Assembly (NCBI RefSeq): GCF_011189575.1
Contig: NZ_PUJW01000018.1
Span: forward strand, 32,762 to 96,761
Length of the DNA stretch: 64,000 bases
Reading direction: 5' to 3'
Origin: Photorhabdus cinerea
Lineage (GTDB): Bacteria; Pseudomonadota; Gammaproteobacteria; Enterobacterales; Enterobacteriaceae
Below the pieces are notes generated by a model that saw nothing but the letters and a program-made list of their open reading frames with translations, did no database searches and was not told the origin of the DNA. Both the position numbers and the translations under genes were made by a program. Shown here one piece after another: positions 54,345 through 63,645 of the stretch (its first letter is position 1; the number at the start of each line of letters is the position of its first letter).

Positions 54345-55376
54345 TTAAATTACCTGGACAAATCGACCGTTAATTAATGAAAAAATCGGCGCGATAGTAG
54401 CCAGATCTGTATCGCCATCTTCATCATCAACGTAATAGGATATTGGGGAATTCTTTAAGTCTGATTTATTCACCAATCTGACCATTCTGCCCTCGTTCAT
54501 TATTTTAACTTTGTAGTCATTCCAGTTAATTGGTATCATTTTAAAACTTTTTTCTTTAAAATCTTGATGAAAAAATTTGCTGGTAAAGATACTCTCTACA
54601 CTTTCACCGGTTGACCAAGCCCAGGCTTTAAGCGCGACTTTTTGTTGTTCCCGGATAGTATTTACGTCTTTGGCATGATATGCCTGCCAGACAGCCATAT
54701 AAGCCTGTTGCAGTTGTCGGCGCTGTTCCGGTGTATCGGTATAAGGCGTTGCTTTAACCCATTCCCAGTCAGGTAACCCATTGATTTTTACCGTTCGGCT
54801 AAACCGGTATAAGGTCATATTGGGCGGGAATTTTCGAATATTGAAGAAGTTTTTATCTTTATGTCCGGCTTCTACATTATCTGCTTGTATCACATGGCGT
54901 ACAACTGGTGTACTGATAGCTGCGTATTTGGTTTCATCCTTTGATTTTGTTGCCACGGGCTGACCATTTTCATCAATCCTTACTTCAATCGTTGTCAGAA
55001 TCTGGTTGTTTTTACCACGCATGGCGGTCAGCTCCAGCTTGCACTTCGCTTCAGGATTGAAATGATTACGGGCTTTATCTGACAGTTTATCTTGGGAAAA
55101 CCAGCTTAGCGCCCCGAACTCTAGGCTGATTTCATTTTCGCCATTGGCCATTAATAGCATAGAGCCAGTGCTTCCAGTACCAAATCCTCGGCCGGCTTGG
55201 GCCGAATTACGGTTACTGAATCCCGTTACGCCATTGGTTTTAAGATCACAAAAGACATATTGGATATCGAATACACTACGAATATAGAGTCTGGGTTCAT
55301 CTGCGTTAGCACTAAACATAAAAATGGCGCTTGCTGAGAGTAATAGTGAGAAAAGAAGAGACAACTTTAATTTCAT
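54345..55376 (-). CDS. Exported immunity-like protein A1
   Basis: 343 residues from the Met at 55376 (AAGG eight bases upstream). Signal peptide LSLLFSLLLSASAIFMFSANA. The mature part starts DEPRLYIRSVFDIQYVFCDLKTNGVTGF; a second Cys in EAKCKLELTAM could form a periplasmic disulfide with the first. C-terminal half: GLPDWEWVKATPYTD, EQQKVALKAWAWSTGES, PIFSLINGRFVQVI. Very like A2 (56490) and distantly like B1/B2 (59001, 60096). Multi-copy exported proteins next to a T6SS effector suggest immunity; not proven. No known family recognised. Confidence 0.65.
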   Translation of the reverse strand: MKLKLSLLFSLLLSASAIFMFSANADEPRLYIRSVFDIQYVFCDLKTNGVTGFSNRNSAQAGRGFGTGSTGSMLLMANGENEISLEFGALSWFSQDKLSDKARNHFNPEAKCKLELTAMRGKNNQILTTIEVRIDENGQPVATKSKDETKYAAISTPVVRHVIQADNVEAGHKDKNFFNIRKFPPNMTLYRFSRTVKINGLPDWEWVKATPYTDTPEQRRQLQQAYMAVWQAYHAKDVNTIREQQKVALKAWAWSTGESVESIFTSKFFHQDFKEKSFKMIPINWNDYKVKIMNEGRMVRLVNKSDLKNSPISYYVDDEDGDTDLATIAPIFSLINGRFVQVI

Positions 55377-55471
55377 TTTTTTACCTTCAAGTTCTTTCAT
55401 CTAAATTTATTATGGAATAATAACTGATCTATTATTTAAAGAGGGATAAATCCTCTTTGTCTTTCAAATTA

Positions 55472-56429
55472 TCATCGGGTTAAAATAAATCTTACTCCAT
55501 CAAAACGATATTTTTGATTTAATGGTATCTTGTTTTTATCAATAAATGCAAGCGGTGAAGGAGACATAAAAATAACCCGACCATCAAGAGAAATATCAAT
55601 TTTAGATTGATTGAAATCTAAAGGTAAAATCTGAATGTCAGGTGAATTTATAATTTCATCTAATCCTATTGATGAAAAGTAATCATCATTATTACCACCA
55701 TTAGCTCTGACTGATTCATCCAGGAATTCTTTATGCAGTTGCTTCAATCCTTTAAGATCTTTGCTTTTTAAGAACGCCCAATATTCTTTATAGGCAGAAA
55801 TAAGCGCTGATTGATAGTTTTCTGGTAATGAATCTATAACGTTATTTTCTTTTGAAAATTGATAGGAATTTACCCAGTTCCATACAGGGTAATCACTCTT
55901 TATGTCAAATTGTTGTGAATATTCATAATAGTATTTTTCGTTGTTATGATTTATCTTGTTGCGGCCTAATAATCTCGCCAATTGTTCATTTTCCGATTTT
56001 ATATCAAGAGATGAGTCAGAGATATTATGTTATATATTATCATTAGGATTGTATTTTATACTCATAACTGGTTTTAGATCAGGAGTTTCGAATCTATTTC
56101 TTGCCTCTAGTGTGAAGTTACATATTGAACCTGAATCGAAAATATCCTTTTTTTCTATTTGATGGCCAAGTATAGAATTGTATTGTATTATTTTTAGGTT
56201 TCAGATATTCACCTATGCCGATTAGTGTATTCATCGGTTCTTTATCATAATATGAAAGGATTCTCATTCCATTAATAAATAACTCAATTGAGCATTTATT
56301 TACTTCAATTTCTAATCTGTAATCAATGGGTTCTATTTTGTTATTTATAGAATTTTCACTTTCTTTAGATAGCCCCGTGATGGGTAATATAAATAATAAT
56401 ACAATTGGGAGTTTTTTATTATTAAACAT
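55472..56429 (-). pseudogene. Broken immunity-like gene, subtype C (copy 2)
   Basis: The 5' frame (56118-56429) starts FNNKKLPIVLLFILPITGLS, a signal peptide, and continues VNKCSIELFINGMRILSYY. It loses frame near 56165; the next frame gives the expected second-Cys strand (SGSICNFTLEARN), then meets a TAA near 56033 and goes on as 55472-55981 (YPVWNWVNSYQFSKE, AYKEYWAFLKSKDLKGLKQLHKEF, DISLDGRVIFMSPSP, YRFDGVRFILTR). One frameshift and one nonsense change split a gene that was about 318 codons long. Confidence 0.75.
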
Positions 56430-56458
56430 AATGAAGTGTTATTCAAAGTCAAGAAAAA

Positions 56459-56482
56459 ATATCGGGTTAAATAACCCGATAT
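56459..56482 (-). terminator. Terminator after immunity-like gene A2
   Basis: Same ATATCGGGTT/AACCCGATAT hairpin and minus-strand T-run as after A1. Confidence 0.75.
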
Positions 56483-56489
56483 GGGTTAA

Positions 56490-57506
56490 TTAAATTACCT
56501 GGACAAATCGACCGTTAATTAATGAAAAAATCGGCGCGATAGTAGCCAGATCTGTATCACCATCTTCATCATTAACATAATAGGATATTGGGGCGTTATT
56601 TAAGTCTGATTTATTTACCAGTCTAACCATTCTACCCTCATTCATTATTTTAACCCGGTAGTCATTCCAGTTAATTGGTATCATTTTAAAGCTTTTTTCT
56701 TTAAAATCTTGATGAAAGAATTTGCTGGTAAAGATACTCTCTTCACTTTCACCGGTTGACCAAGCCCAGGCTTTAAGCGCGACTTTTTGTTGTTCCCGGA
56801 TGGTATTTACATCTTTGGTATTATAGTCTTGCCAGACAGCCATATAAGCCTGTTGCAGTTGTCGGCGCTGTTCTGCTGTATCAGTATAAGGCGTTGCTTT
56901 AATCCATTCCCAGTCAGGTAAGCCACTGACTTTTACCGTCCGACTAAATCGGTATAAGGTCATATTTAATGGGAATTCTTTGGCATCAAAATATTTTTTA
57001 TCTATGTGTCCGGCTTCTACATTGTCTGCCTGTATTACATGGCGGACAATCGGGGTGCTGATAGCGGCGTGTTTGGGTTCATTCGTGGATACTATTGTTT
57101 CAGGTTGACCATTTTCATCAATCGCTACTTCAATTGCTGTCAGAATCTGGCTGTTTTTACCGTGCATGGCAGTCAGCTCCAGTTTGCATGTCGCTTCAGG
57201 GTTGAAGTGATTACGGGCTTTATCTGACAGTTTATCTGGGGAAAACCAGCTTAGCGCCCCGAACTCTAGGCTGATTTCATTTTCGCCATTGGCCATTAAT
57301 AGCATAGAGCCCGTGCTTCCAGTACCAAATCCCCGGGCGGCTTGGGCTGAATTACGGTTACTGAACCCCGTTACGCCATTGGTTTTAATATCACAAAAGG
57401 CATATTGGATATCGAATACGCTACGAATATACAACCTGGATTCATCTGCGTTAGCACTGGACATAACAAGCACTCCTGATAATAGTAATAACGATTTTAA
57501 TTTCAT
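56490..57506 (-). CDS. Exported immunity-like protein A2
   Basis: 338 residues with signal peptide (LKSLLLLSGVLVMSSANA) and AGGA before the start. Nearly the same as A1 throughout (DESRLYIRSVFDIQYAFCDIKTNGVTGF, GFGTGSTGSMLLMANGENE, GLPDWEWIKATPYTD, FSLINGRFVQVI). Differences cluster in the middle (KYFDAKEFPLNMTLYRF region). It lies directly downstream of the effector fragment at 57527, the position expected for that effector's immunity gene. Confidence 0.65.
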   Translation of the reverse strand: MKLKSLLLLSGVLVMSSANADESRLYIRSVFDIQYAFCDIKTNGVTGFSNRNSAQAARGFGTGSTGSMLLMANGENEISLEFGALSWFSPDKLSDKARNHFNPEATCKLELTAMHGKNSQILTAIEVAIDENGQPETIVSTNEPKHAAISTPIVRHVIQADNVEAGHIDKKYFDAKEFPLNMTLYRFSRTVKVSGLPDWEWIKATPYTDTAEQRRQLQQAYMAVWQDYNTKDVNTIREQQKVALKAWAWSTGESEESIFTSKFFHQDFKEKSFKMIPINWNDYRVKIMNEGRMVRLVNKSDLNNAPISYYVNDEDGDTDLATIAPIFSLINGRFVQVI

Positions 57507-57526
57507 TTTTTATCCTTTTTTCTTTC

Positions 57527-58204
57527 TTATCTCATTCCTGGGAATCCCGTAGTGATAAATGGGATATTATCCAGCTTAGGTTTAGGGTTATAACCCATTT
57601 CCCACGGCGTTGTTTCAGCCCCTGGGACTGTCTCAGGCCGGGTAATAAGCCGTTCTTCCCCTAGCAGATTTATTCTTAACGGGGATTCGCTGGCCTTTAG
57701 TGGATCGGCAATGACCCACTTCTTCTTGACTTTAGCAATAGATTTTTTCTTCTTATCTGCGTTTATATCAGCCTCTATTTCAATTTCAGCTGTAATCCCA
57801 TCATGGTAACCGACGAGATCGATCCCCTTATCATGTTGATCGAATTTAAAACCCGCCGCCGTTTTGACAGCGCCTTTCGCATTTAGCGCAACTTCCATTA
57901 TCATAATCCTGGTCTTAAAAGCGGCATTTATTTTTCCTTCCAGGCTTAATTTCAGATCATTCTTATTACCGGCATCAAAAGTCCATTGCTTGCTTTTATA
58001 GGCAGCACCCAGCTGAAAGGACAGATTGCAGGCTAAAATAAGGCAACATTCAATCTCTAAGTAGTTTTTATCATTCGCATTCTTACGTTCTATTGCTTTC
58101 CGGAATTTGGCGGCGATTTGGTCTATCTTGCAATAAGCGGCACCCATTTGGATAAGGTCCAGTTTGGCGGTCATGCCCATAAACGGGGCGGCACTGAAAC
58201 CCAC
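57527..58204 (-). pseudogene. C-terminal fragment of a second effector, related to 61003-62604
   Basis: 225 residues. FSAAPFMGMTAKLDLIQMGAAYCKIDQIAAKF matches KAAPLFGIALRLDVIQMFANYYKLDTLVATI of the effector at 61003; later IDLVGYHDGITAEIEIE matches LDLVFYHEGIKAKSNVA, and KKKWVIADPL matches EKEWILQEPL. The ~330 N-terminal residues are missing and its upstream end is joined to a PAAR gene fragment. It extends past the relative (PWEMGYNPKPKLDNIPFITTG). Probably an inactive remnant, but a frame this long could still be used. Confidence 0.65.
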
Positions 58205-58371
58205 AAAATGGGAACTGTCATCGACTGAGGTGAATGCGGTGTTAAGCTATCGCCTTGGCGGGCGAGAGGGATCCCATCGGCTTTCACACTGGTGGAACCG
58301 GAAATCACCGGTGTCGCTTCACAATCATCATGTGCGGTACCGATATCACCCATTTTTACTGCGTTTCCCAT
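58205..58371 (-). pseudogene. N-terminal fragment of a PAAR gene fused to effector remnant
   Basis: From the start at 58371 it reads GNAVKMGDIGTAHDDCEA and SVKADGIPLARQGDSLTPHS, almost identical to the PAAR at 53239, then diverges just before the second half of the PAAR domain. In another frame the DNA after the junction continues into the effector fragment. A deletion has removed the PAAR end and the effector start, with a frame change. Confidence 0.7.
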
Positions 58372-58578
58372 TGTATTTTCCTTATTTAAGAGAAATTAAG
58401 TTTATTTTGAAGAATAAATTTCCTATTCATTAAATAGGATGGAAACTTCTTTTTATTGCATGTCATTAGCGAGTTGTAATAAATCTTTCATTACCAATAT
58501 AATATTGAGGGTTTATTGGAAACTTTGAATGACTCTCTTTGTTAATAAGTCTTCTTTGTTATTCGTGTTCTTATGTTA

Positions 58579-58797
58579 TTATCGAGTTAAAATAAATTGT
58601 TTTCCATCGAACCGATATTTTTGATTTAATAGTGTCTTGTCTTTACTATTATTTTTGTTAATAAATACAAGTGGTGAGGGAGACATAAAAACAACCCGGC
58701 CATCAAGAGAAATATCAATTTTAGATTGACTAAAATCTAAAGGTAAAAGTTGAAAATCAGGTGAATTTATAATTTCATCTAATCCTATTGATGAAGA
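58579..58797 (-). pseudogene. 3' fragment of a subtype C immunity-like gene (copy 3)
   Basis: On the minus strand it reads IGLDEIINSPDFQLLPLDF, KIDISLDGRVVFMSPSPL and KYRFDGKQFILTR then stop, the end of subtype C as in 55472. Nothing of the N-terminal two thirds remains; its right side runs into duplicated leader sequence of B1. Confidence 0.7.
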
Positions 58798-58829
58798 ATA
58801 AATTTATAAGCCTGAATGTCATATCTCAA

Positions 58830-58990
58830 TGAATTTCGATTTTTCTTTTGGTTATAGTTCATAATAGTCTATATTCCGATTTATTTTGCATATCGTTTAG
58901 AGAAAACATATTTCTATATAAATGATTGTTGCGGGAGATTGTTATTTTCAGCCTAAGATTGATTTCATCTTAGGCTGAATGATTATCGTG
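58830..58990. repeat. Duplicated leader and first codons of the B-type gene
   Basis: Matches 59925-60085: both have GAATTTCGATTTTTCTTTTG (minus strand: the NYNQKKNRNS start codons of B1), GTTATAGTTCATAATAGTC, TATATAAATGATTRTT and a TTCAGCCTAAGAT/ATCTTAGGCTGAA hairpin. The left copy has no gene attached, so a third B-type gene was lost here. Confidence 0.7.
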
Positions 58991-59000
58991 ATTTTTTTAC

Positions 59001-59957
59001 TTAACGAGCAATCATCACTTTGCCGTTAATAATCGATAAATAAGGGTTGTACTCAAAATTTTTATTCGTAGCTTTATTGTCTAATACAAGAGGTGAGCTG
59101 CCTAATGCTCCTTCTTCCAGCCGGAACAATCGTCCTTCTTTATAACTTACCAGCTTATATCGGCTCCAATCAGGTGCTCTGACAACATAATTTTTATCAT
59201 CTAATATTTCTTTAAAACCGAATGAGTTAAAGAAAGTCTCTGGTCGGCTATTTTCACCTATCGCCCATTCTTCCCAGGCGAGTTGACTCATTTTCCATAA
59301 TTGATTTAAATCTCGTTGATGTAAGGTATTGCTGATTTCCAGATAGAAGTTTTTTATCGCTTCTATATCATTTTTTTCTGAAACGGGCCGCGCTGTTGTC
59401 CACATCCAGTCCGGTAATCCACTGAGCGTAAAGGTTTTCTGTGCGGCAAATAGCCCTTCTTCCGCTTCTATTTTTGACATGGCTGCGTAATCAAAGCCGG
59501 CCTTACCATTTGGTAACTGGCTCTGCGATTCTCGTGTTGTGGCATTGCCTTTATCATCAACAGTCAATTTGATATGGCTGATCACTTCATCTTTATCATC
59601 ATACGGAGACGCTTTAGTGAGGGTGGCTTCACACTCATTGTCTGGGGAAAAAGTATCCGAGTTTTCATCCAGAGACCCCATCAGCAATTCCATCGTATTC
59701 TGACCATTTTCGACAAAGGCCGTGACATTAAAGCCACTGGATTGTGTGCCTGTCTTTGACCCGACATTATCCAGTGCCATCACGCCATTAATTCTCGCCA
59801 CACAGAGACTACGCTGGCTCTTAAACGACAACAGATATTTGTGTTCGATCATAGGTGTTTTCCCCAATGTGGAATAACTTATCATAAGGAGTAAAATTAG
59901 CGGAGTACTAACCCAGAGATACCCTGAATTTCGATTTTTCTTTTGGTTATAGTTCAT
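59001..59957 (-). CDS. Exported immunity-like protein B1
   Basis: 318 residues; an N-terminal hydrophobic segment (VSTPLILLLMISYSTLG) after a basic start serves as signal or anchor. Two cysteines (SLCVARINGVMAL; ECEATLTKASP) match the A-type pair. LSGLPDWMWTTARPVSE, AWEEWAIGEN and PYLSIINGKVMIAR align with the A-type end. Over 80% of residues appear shared with B2 next door. Candidate periplasmic immunity protein; no recognised family. Confidence 0.65.
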   Translation of the reverse strand: MNYNQKKNRNSGYLWVSTPLILLLMISYSTLGKTPMIEHKYLLSFKSQRSLCVARINGVMALDNVGSKTGTQSSGFNVTAFVENGQNTMELLMGSLDENSDTFSPDNECEATLTKASPYDDKDEVISHIKLTVDDKGNATTRESQSQLPNGKAGFDYAAMSKIEAEEGLFAAQKTFTLSGLPDWMWTTARPVSEKNDIEAIKNFYLEISNTLHQRDLNQLWKMSQLAWEEWAIGENSRPETFFNSFGFKEILDDKNYVVRAPDWSRYKLVSYKEGRLFRLEEGALGSSPLVLDNKATNKNFEYNPYLSIINGKVMIAR

Positions 59958-60095
59958 AATAGTCTATATTCCGATTTATTTTGCATATCGTTTGGAAAAA
60001 ACATATTGCTATATAAATGATTATTGCTGGAGACTGTTATTTTCAGCCTAAGATTGCTTTCATCTTAGGCTGAATAATTATCGTGATTTTTTTAC

Positions 60096-61079
60096 TTAAC
60101 GAGCAATCATCACTTTGCCGTTGATGATCGATAAATAAGGGTTGTACTCAAAGTATTTATCTTCCTTTTTATTATCCATTCGGATAGGTGATCCTCCCCA
60201 TACACCAAATTCTAGTCGGAATAGTCGCCCTTGTTTATAACTTATTAGTCTGTATTTACTCCAATCGGGTGCTCTGACGATATAGTTTTTGTTTTCTAGT
60301 TTTTCTTTAAATCCAAATGAGTTAAAGAAAATCTCTGGTTGGCTGTTTTCAGCTCTTGCCCACTCTTCCCATGCAGGCTGACTCATCTTCCATAATTTAT
60401 TTAAATCTCGCTGATGTAAGGTATTGCTGATTTCCAGATAGAAGTTTCTTATCGCCTCCATATCATTTTTTTCCGAAACTGGCCGCGCTTTTGTCCACAT
60501 CCAGTCCGGTAATCCACTAAGCGTAAAGGTTTTCTGTGCGGCAAAAAGCCCTTCTTCCGCTTCTATTTTTGACATGGCTGCGTAATCAAAGCCGGCTTTA
60601 CCATTTGGCAATTGGCTCTGAGATTCTCGTGTTGTGACATTGCCTTTATCATCAACAGTCAATTTGATATGGCTGATCACTTCATCTTTATCACCATACG
60701 GAGACGCTTTAGTGAGGGTCGCTTCACACTCATTGTCTGGGGAAAAAGTATCAGAATTTTCATCCAGAGACCCCATCAGCAATTCCATCGTATTCTGACC
60801 ATTTTCAACGAAGGCAGTCATATTAAAACCACTCGATTGTGTTCCAGATTTCGAATCACTGTTTTCCAGTGCCATCATGTCATTAATTCTCGCCACACAG
60901 AGACTATGATGTGTATTGAGTGACAATAGATATTTATATTCAATCATATTTGTTTTTCCTGATACTGAATAACTCATCACTAGTAGTAAAGCCAGCAAAG
61001 TATTAACCCAGTTGTACTCTGAATTTTGATTTATCTTTTGGTAACGGTTCTTGAAGTATCCACTCTTTTTCAATTTCAT
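60096..61079 (-). CDS. Exported immunity-like protein B2, cognate candidate
   Basis: 327 residues if started at the Met at 61079, 77 bases inside the end of the effector gene; no good start lies later, and B1 begins at the equivalent of residue ~14. Hydrophobic segment WVNTLLALLLVMSYSVSG, then SLCVARINDMMALE and ECEATLTKASPY, GLPDWMWTKARPVSE, PYLSIINGKVMIAR. It follows the intact effector immediately, so it is the best candidate for its immunity protein. The gene overlap implies coupled translation. Role is inferred. Confidence 0.65.
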   Translation of the reverse strand: MKLKKSGYFKNRYQKINQNSEYNWVNTLLALLLVMSYSVSGKTNMIEYKYLLSLNTHHSLCVARINDMMALENSDSKSGTQSSGFNMTAFVENGQNTMELLMGSLDENSDTFSPDNECEATLTKASPYGDKDEVISHIKLTVDDKGNVTTRESQSQLPNGKAGFDYAAMSKIEAEEGLFAAQKTFTLSGLPDWMWTKARPVSEKNDMEAIRNFYLEISNTLHQRDLNKLWKMSQPAWEEWARAENSQPEIFFNSFGFKEKLENKNYIVRAPDWSKYRLISYKQGRLFRLEFGVWGGSPIRMDNKKEDKYFEYNPYLSIINGKVMIAR

Positions 61080-62604
61080 CTTGTAAATTTTTCTTATCCG
61101 TTGATTGCTGACCTTTAATTTTTCCACTATTTTTCTCCTTTTCTTTTCCAACTCCTACCCCATAAGCTACATTGCTCTTCGCTTTAATCCCTTCATGATA
61201 AAAGACCAGATCCAGCTTATCTTTCCGGCTGTTATCCAATGCAACACACACTTCAGCCATAATTTCAGCGCTGGCCTTAAAATATCCCTCTACAGCCCAA
61301 TACCGGACACCACCCCGAATATTGGTTTCTGCGCCAATAGCCAGGCTGCCTTTGACCAACGCTCCGGGCTCAAAATGCCACTCTTTCTTCTCATCCGAAG
61401 CCCAACTGAAACCCAAATCGATGCTGCCTTTCACGATTAAATCCAGTTGAACACCAAGATAGGCACCATCTTTGCCCCGTTTAACTTCTTGTTCCCGTTC
61501 TTGCCCATGTTCACGAATAGTTGCCACCAACGTATCCAGTTTATAGTAATTCGCAAACATCTGGATAACATCCAGTCGGAGGGCTATGCCGAACAGCGGG
61601 GCGGCTTTTATCCCCCCTTTACATTTAAAATAAAGCTGATTTGTAGAACTTTGACATAATGCGCCTTCGCCATGAAGATTAATGACCGGATATAAAATTT
61701 CGGCAGATAAGAGTTTGATTTCGTCTGGTTTCTTGCCATCCGATAAGACCTTGTTAATTTGTTTAACCGAGTTTCCCACCGATTCAAGCAAATTCAGCTT
61801 ATGAGTGCCTTTTTTGTACTCCTGTTCTAATTCTTTGGACCATTTACGCGTTTCTTTTCCACGGGTAGAAGAGATTTTGCCGGTAATGGTCAGGGTGTTG
61901 GTGACTTCATAGGGTGTCGTGTATTTTCTTGTTAATCGTTTTTCGTATCGGGAGCCAGGTCTGGCCCGGTTAGGGTAATTTTCGCGAAAGGTTTGACGCC
62001 GTTGTTCGTCATTAAACTCTTCAATCGCCTGTTTCAGCCCAAAAAAAACATCCACCTCAAATTTCTCAAGAAGCACTAAATTGATAGCCGTGTAAAAGAC
62101 CGGCTTTTTACCCACGAAAATGTTTTTTATTTCATTGTAAATATTAATTTTTTGGGGAACAAACGGCTCCCCGGCGCACTCGGTCACTCGGATAAAATAG
62201 GATGATTTTTCCAGGCCGGCGAGTCCATTATTGGGAATAACAAACTTATCAATAAAACGGAAAGGATTATTTTCCTCTAATGAGAAACCCCCGGCAGGCA
62301 ATCGGTAAGCAATTTTCCCTTTATACGGTTGAGCCGGAGAAAATCGGGCAATGTGTTGAAAAACATTATCATCATAAATATCACCAATCGGACACTGAGA
62401 ATTATTGGAGGCACAGCCTTTACTAATTGACTTGATCGTTAAGGGAATAGGCTGGTCATCTTCTACCACCATATAAATGGCGGGGAAAAATTTTTCCTGT
62501 ATATAACTGAATTTTTTGTCACCAAGGGTAATATCAACGCGGTGTGTGCAGGTATCCGGGTTTTTGCAATCACAAATGGCGTTCCCGGCAGCTAATGACG
62601 TCAT
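61003..62604 (-). CDS. Candidate T6SS cargo effector, unknown family
   Basis: 533 residues, no signal peptide. The N-terminal part is cysteine-rich (NAICDCKNPDTCTHRVD; KGCASNNSQCPIGD) and beta-rich; the middle is charged and helical (FNDEQRRQTFRENYPNRARPGSRYEKRLTRKY); the C-terminal part has alternating strands (YLGVQLDLIVKGSIDLGFSW, GSLAIGAETNIRGGVRYWAVEGYFKASAEIMAEV). It lies two bases after a PAAR gene in the order VgrG, DUF4123 adaptor, PAAR, this gene, exported protein: the usual cargo position. No known catalytic motif recognised. The strand-rich end and exported partners point to a periplasmic or membrane target. Confidence 0.65.
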   Translation of the reverse strand: MTSLAAGNAICDCKNPDTCTHRVDITLGDKKFSYIQEKFFPAIYMVVEDDQPIPLTIKSISKGCASNNSQCPIGDIYDDNVFQHIARFSPAQPYKGKIAYRLPAGGFSLEENNPFRFIDKFVIPNNGLAGLEKSSYFIRVTECAGEPFVPQKINIYNEIKNIFVGKKPVFYTAINLVLLEKFEVDVFFGLKQAIEEFNDEQRRQTFRENYPNRARPGSRYEKRLTRKYTTPYEVTNTLTITGKISSTRGKETRKWSKELEQEYKKGTHKLNLLESVGNSVKQINKVLSDGKKPDEIKLLSAEILYPVINLHGEGALCQSSTNQLYFKCKGGIKAAPLFGIALRLDVIQMFANYYKLDTLVATIREHGQEREQEVKRGKDGAYLGVQLDLIVKGSIDLGFSWASDEKKEWHFEPGALVKGSLAIGAETNIRGGVRYWAVEGYFKASAEIMAEVCVALDNSRKDKLDLVFYHEGIKAKSNVAYGVGVGKEKEKNSGKIKGQQSTDKKNLQDEIEKEWILQEPLPKDKSKFRVQLG

Positions 62605-62606
62605 TA

Positions 62607-62789
62607 TTATTTCCTCTGGCTAATATTAACGCGGTCGTTACCGAGGGTTACCCTGCTGCAACTGACTGCATCATCGGTTTTGGCCGCAGATTTACCCTCA
62701 ATCAAAACCGTACTAAAGCTTGCTGCAATAATCCGGGGATGGCATGAAGGCGGTACTAAGACATCACCGATTTTCATGGCATTTTCCAT
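62607..62789 (-). CDS. Short PAAR-like protein
   Basis: 60 residues: AMKIGDVLVPPSCHPRIIAASFSTVLIEGKSAAKTDDAVSCSRVTLGNDRVNI. This equals the PAAR at 53239 without its ~27-residue middle. The metal-ligand region (PPSCHP, AVSC) is kept. It would cap the VgrG spike and dock the effector encoded two bases downstream. Confidence 0.8.
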   Translation of the reverse strand: MENAMKIGDVLVPPSCHPRIIAASFSTVLIEGKSAAKTDDAVSCSRVTLGNDRVNISQRK

Positions 62790-62832
62790 ATTCTTTCCTC
62801 ATGTCTATAAGGTTAAGATAATTAATATTAAA

Positions 62833-63645
62833 TCACAGTGGTACACTACCTAATTCCTGTAATAACAGCTTTTCTGCCCGTAAATATCCCGGTTCGCTGT
62901 CATTCTCCAGCAATGTTTTATAATGAACGGGCAGTTCTTCTATCGAACAATATTTATGTAATACAAATAACTTCATTAACCCCCGAATACTGCGGTCATC
63001 CGTAATACTGATATTTCTGAACCACGTGAATAGTGTACGGGCATAATCAATGTAATTAAGTCCTTCTATTCTTCCCCACTCATCAATGAATGAGGCCAGT
63101 TTCTGCACATAACGTTCTGTAAAAATAATCTGGATCTTTTCCAGTTGTTCTGGCGTGATCGATAACATCTTTCTTTTACTGCTAGCACCCCGAGGAAATT
63201 GTTTTCTGGCGGCGTGAAAATTATCCTGCCTGTCAATGCCCGGATAATTTGTGGCAATTTTATCTATCGGCCCGAGAAAACAGTGAATTTCCCAGTCACT
63301 CAGGATGCTGAGAAAATCCCAGATATTGCGCGGGTCATAAAACCGGAAAAACACCGGTTTAGACTGATCGGGCAATAAGACCTGAAGGTATTTACGCAGA
63401 TGCTGGCGCAGTGTTCTCATGTCGGCTTGCGAGTGTAGGAAGATCCCCCAGGGTGTTCCCCATTCTGCCAGAAAAAGCCCGACTTTTTCGGTCACTTCCA
63501 CCAGATACGGGGCCACTTTCAAGAGTTCAGGCTGTAAAGACTCGTCATACAGACACGTCACAGGCGGGTCAAAGTGTTCCAGGATAAAAAACAGCCGGGG
63601 TTCGGCGGCACCGTCAATGACGGCATAATATTTTTCTTCTGTCAT
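62833..63645 (-). CDS. DUF4123 T6SS adaptor/chaperone
   Basis: 270 residues. YYAVIDGAAEPRLFFILEHFDPPVTCLYD at the start and WGTPWGIFLHSQADMRTLRQHLRKYLQVLLPDQSKPVFFRFYDPRN are the DUF4123 pattern (TEC/Tap type). These adaptors load a particular effector on to a particular VgrG. The start overlaps the vgrG stop by one base (TAATG). It precedes PAAR and the effector, so its client should be that effector. Confidence 0.9.
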   Translation of the reverse strand: MTEEKYYAVIDGAAEPRLFFILEHFDPPVTCLYDESLQPELLKVAPYLVEVTEKVGLFLAEWGTPWGIFLHSQADMRTLRQHLRKYLQVLLPDQSKPVFFRFYDPRNIWDFLSILSDWEIHCFLGPIDKIATNYPGIDRQDNFHAARKQFPRGASSKRKMLSITPEQLEKIQIIFTERYVQKLASFIDEWGRIEGLNYIDYARTLFTWFRNISITDDRSIRGLMKLFVLHKYCSIEELPVHYKTLLENDSEPGYLRAEKLLLQELGSVPL

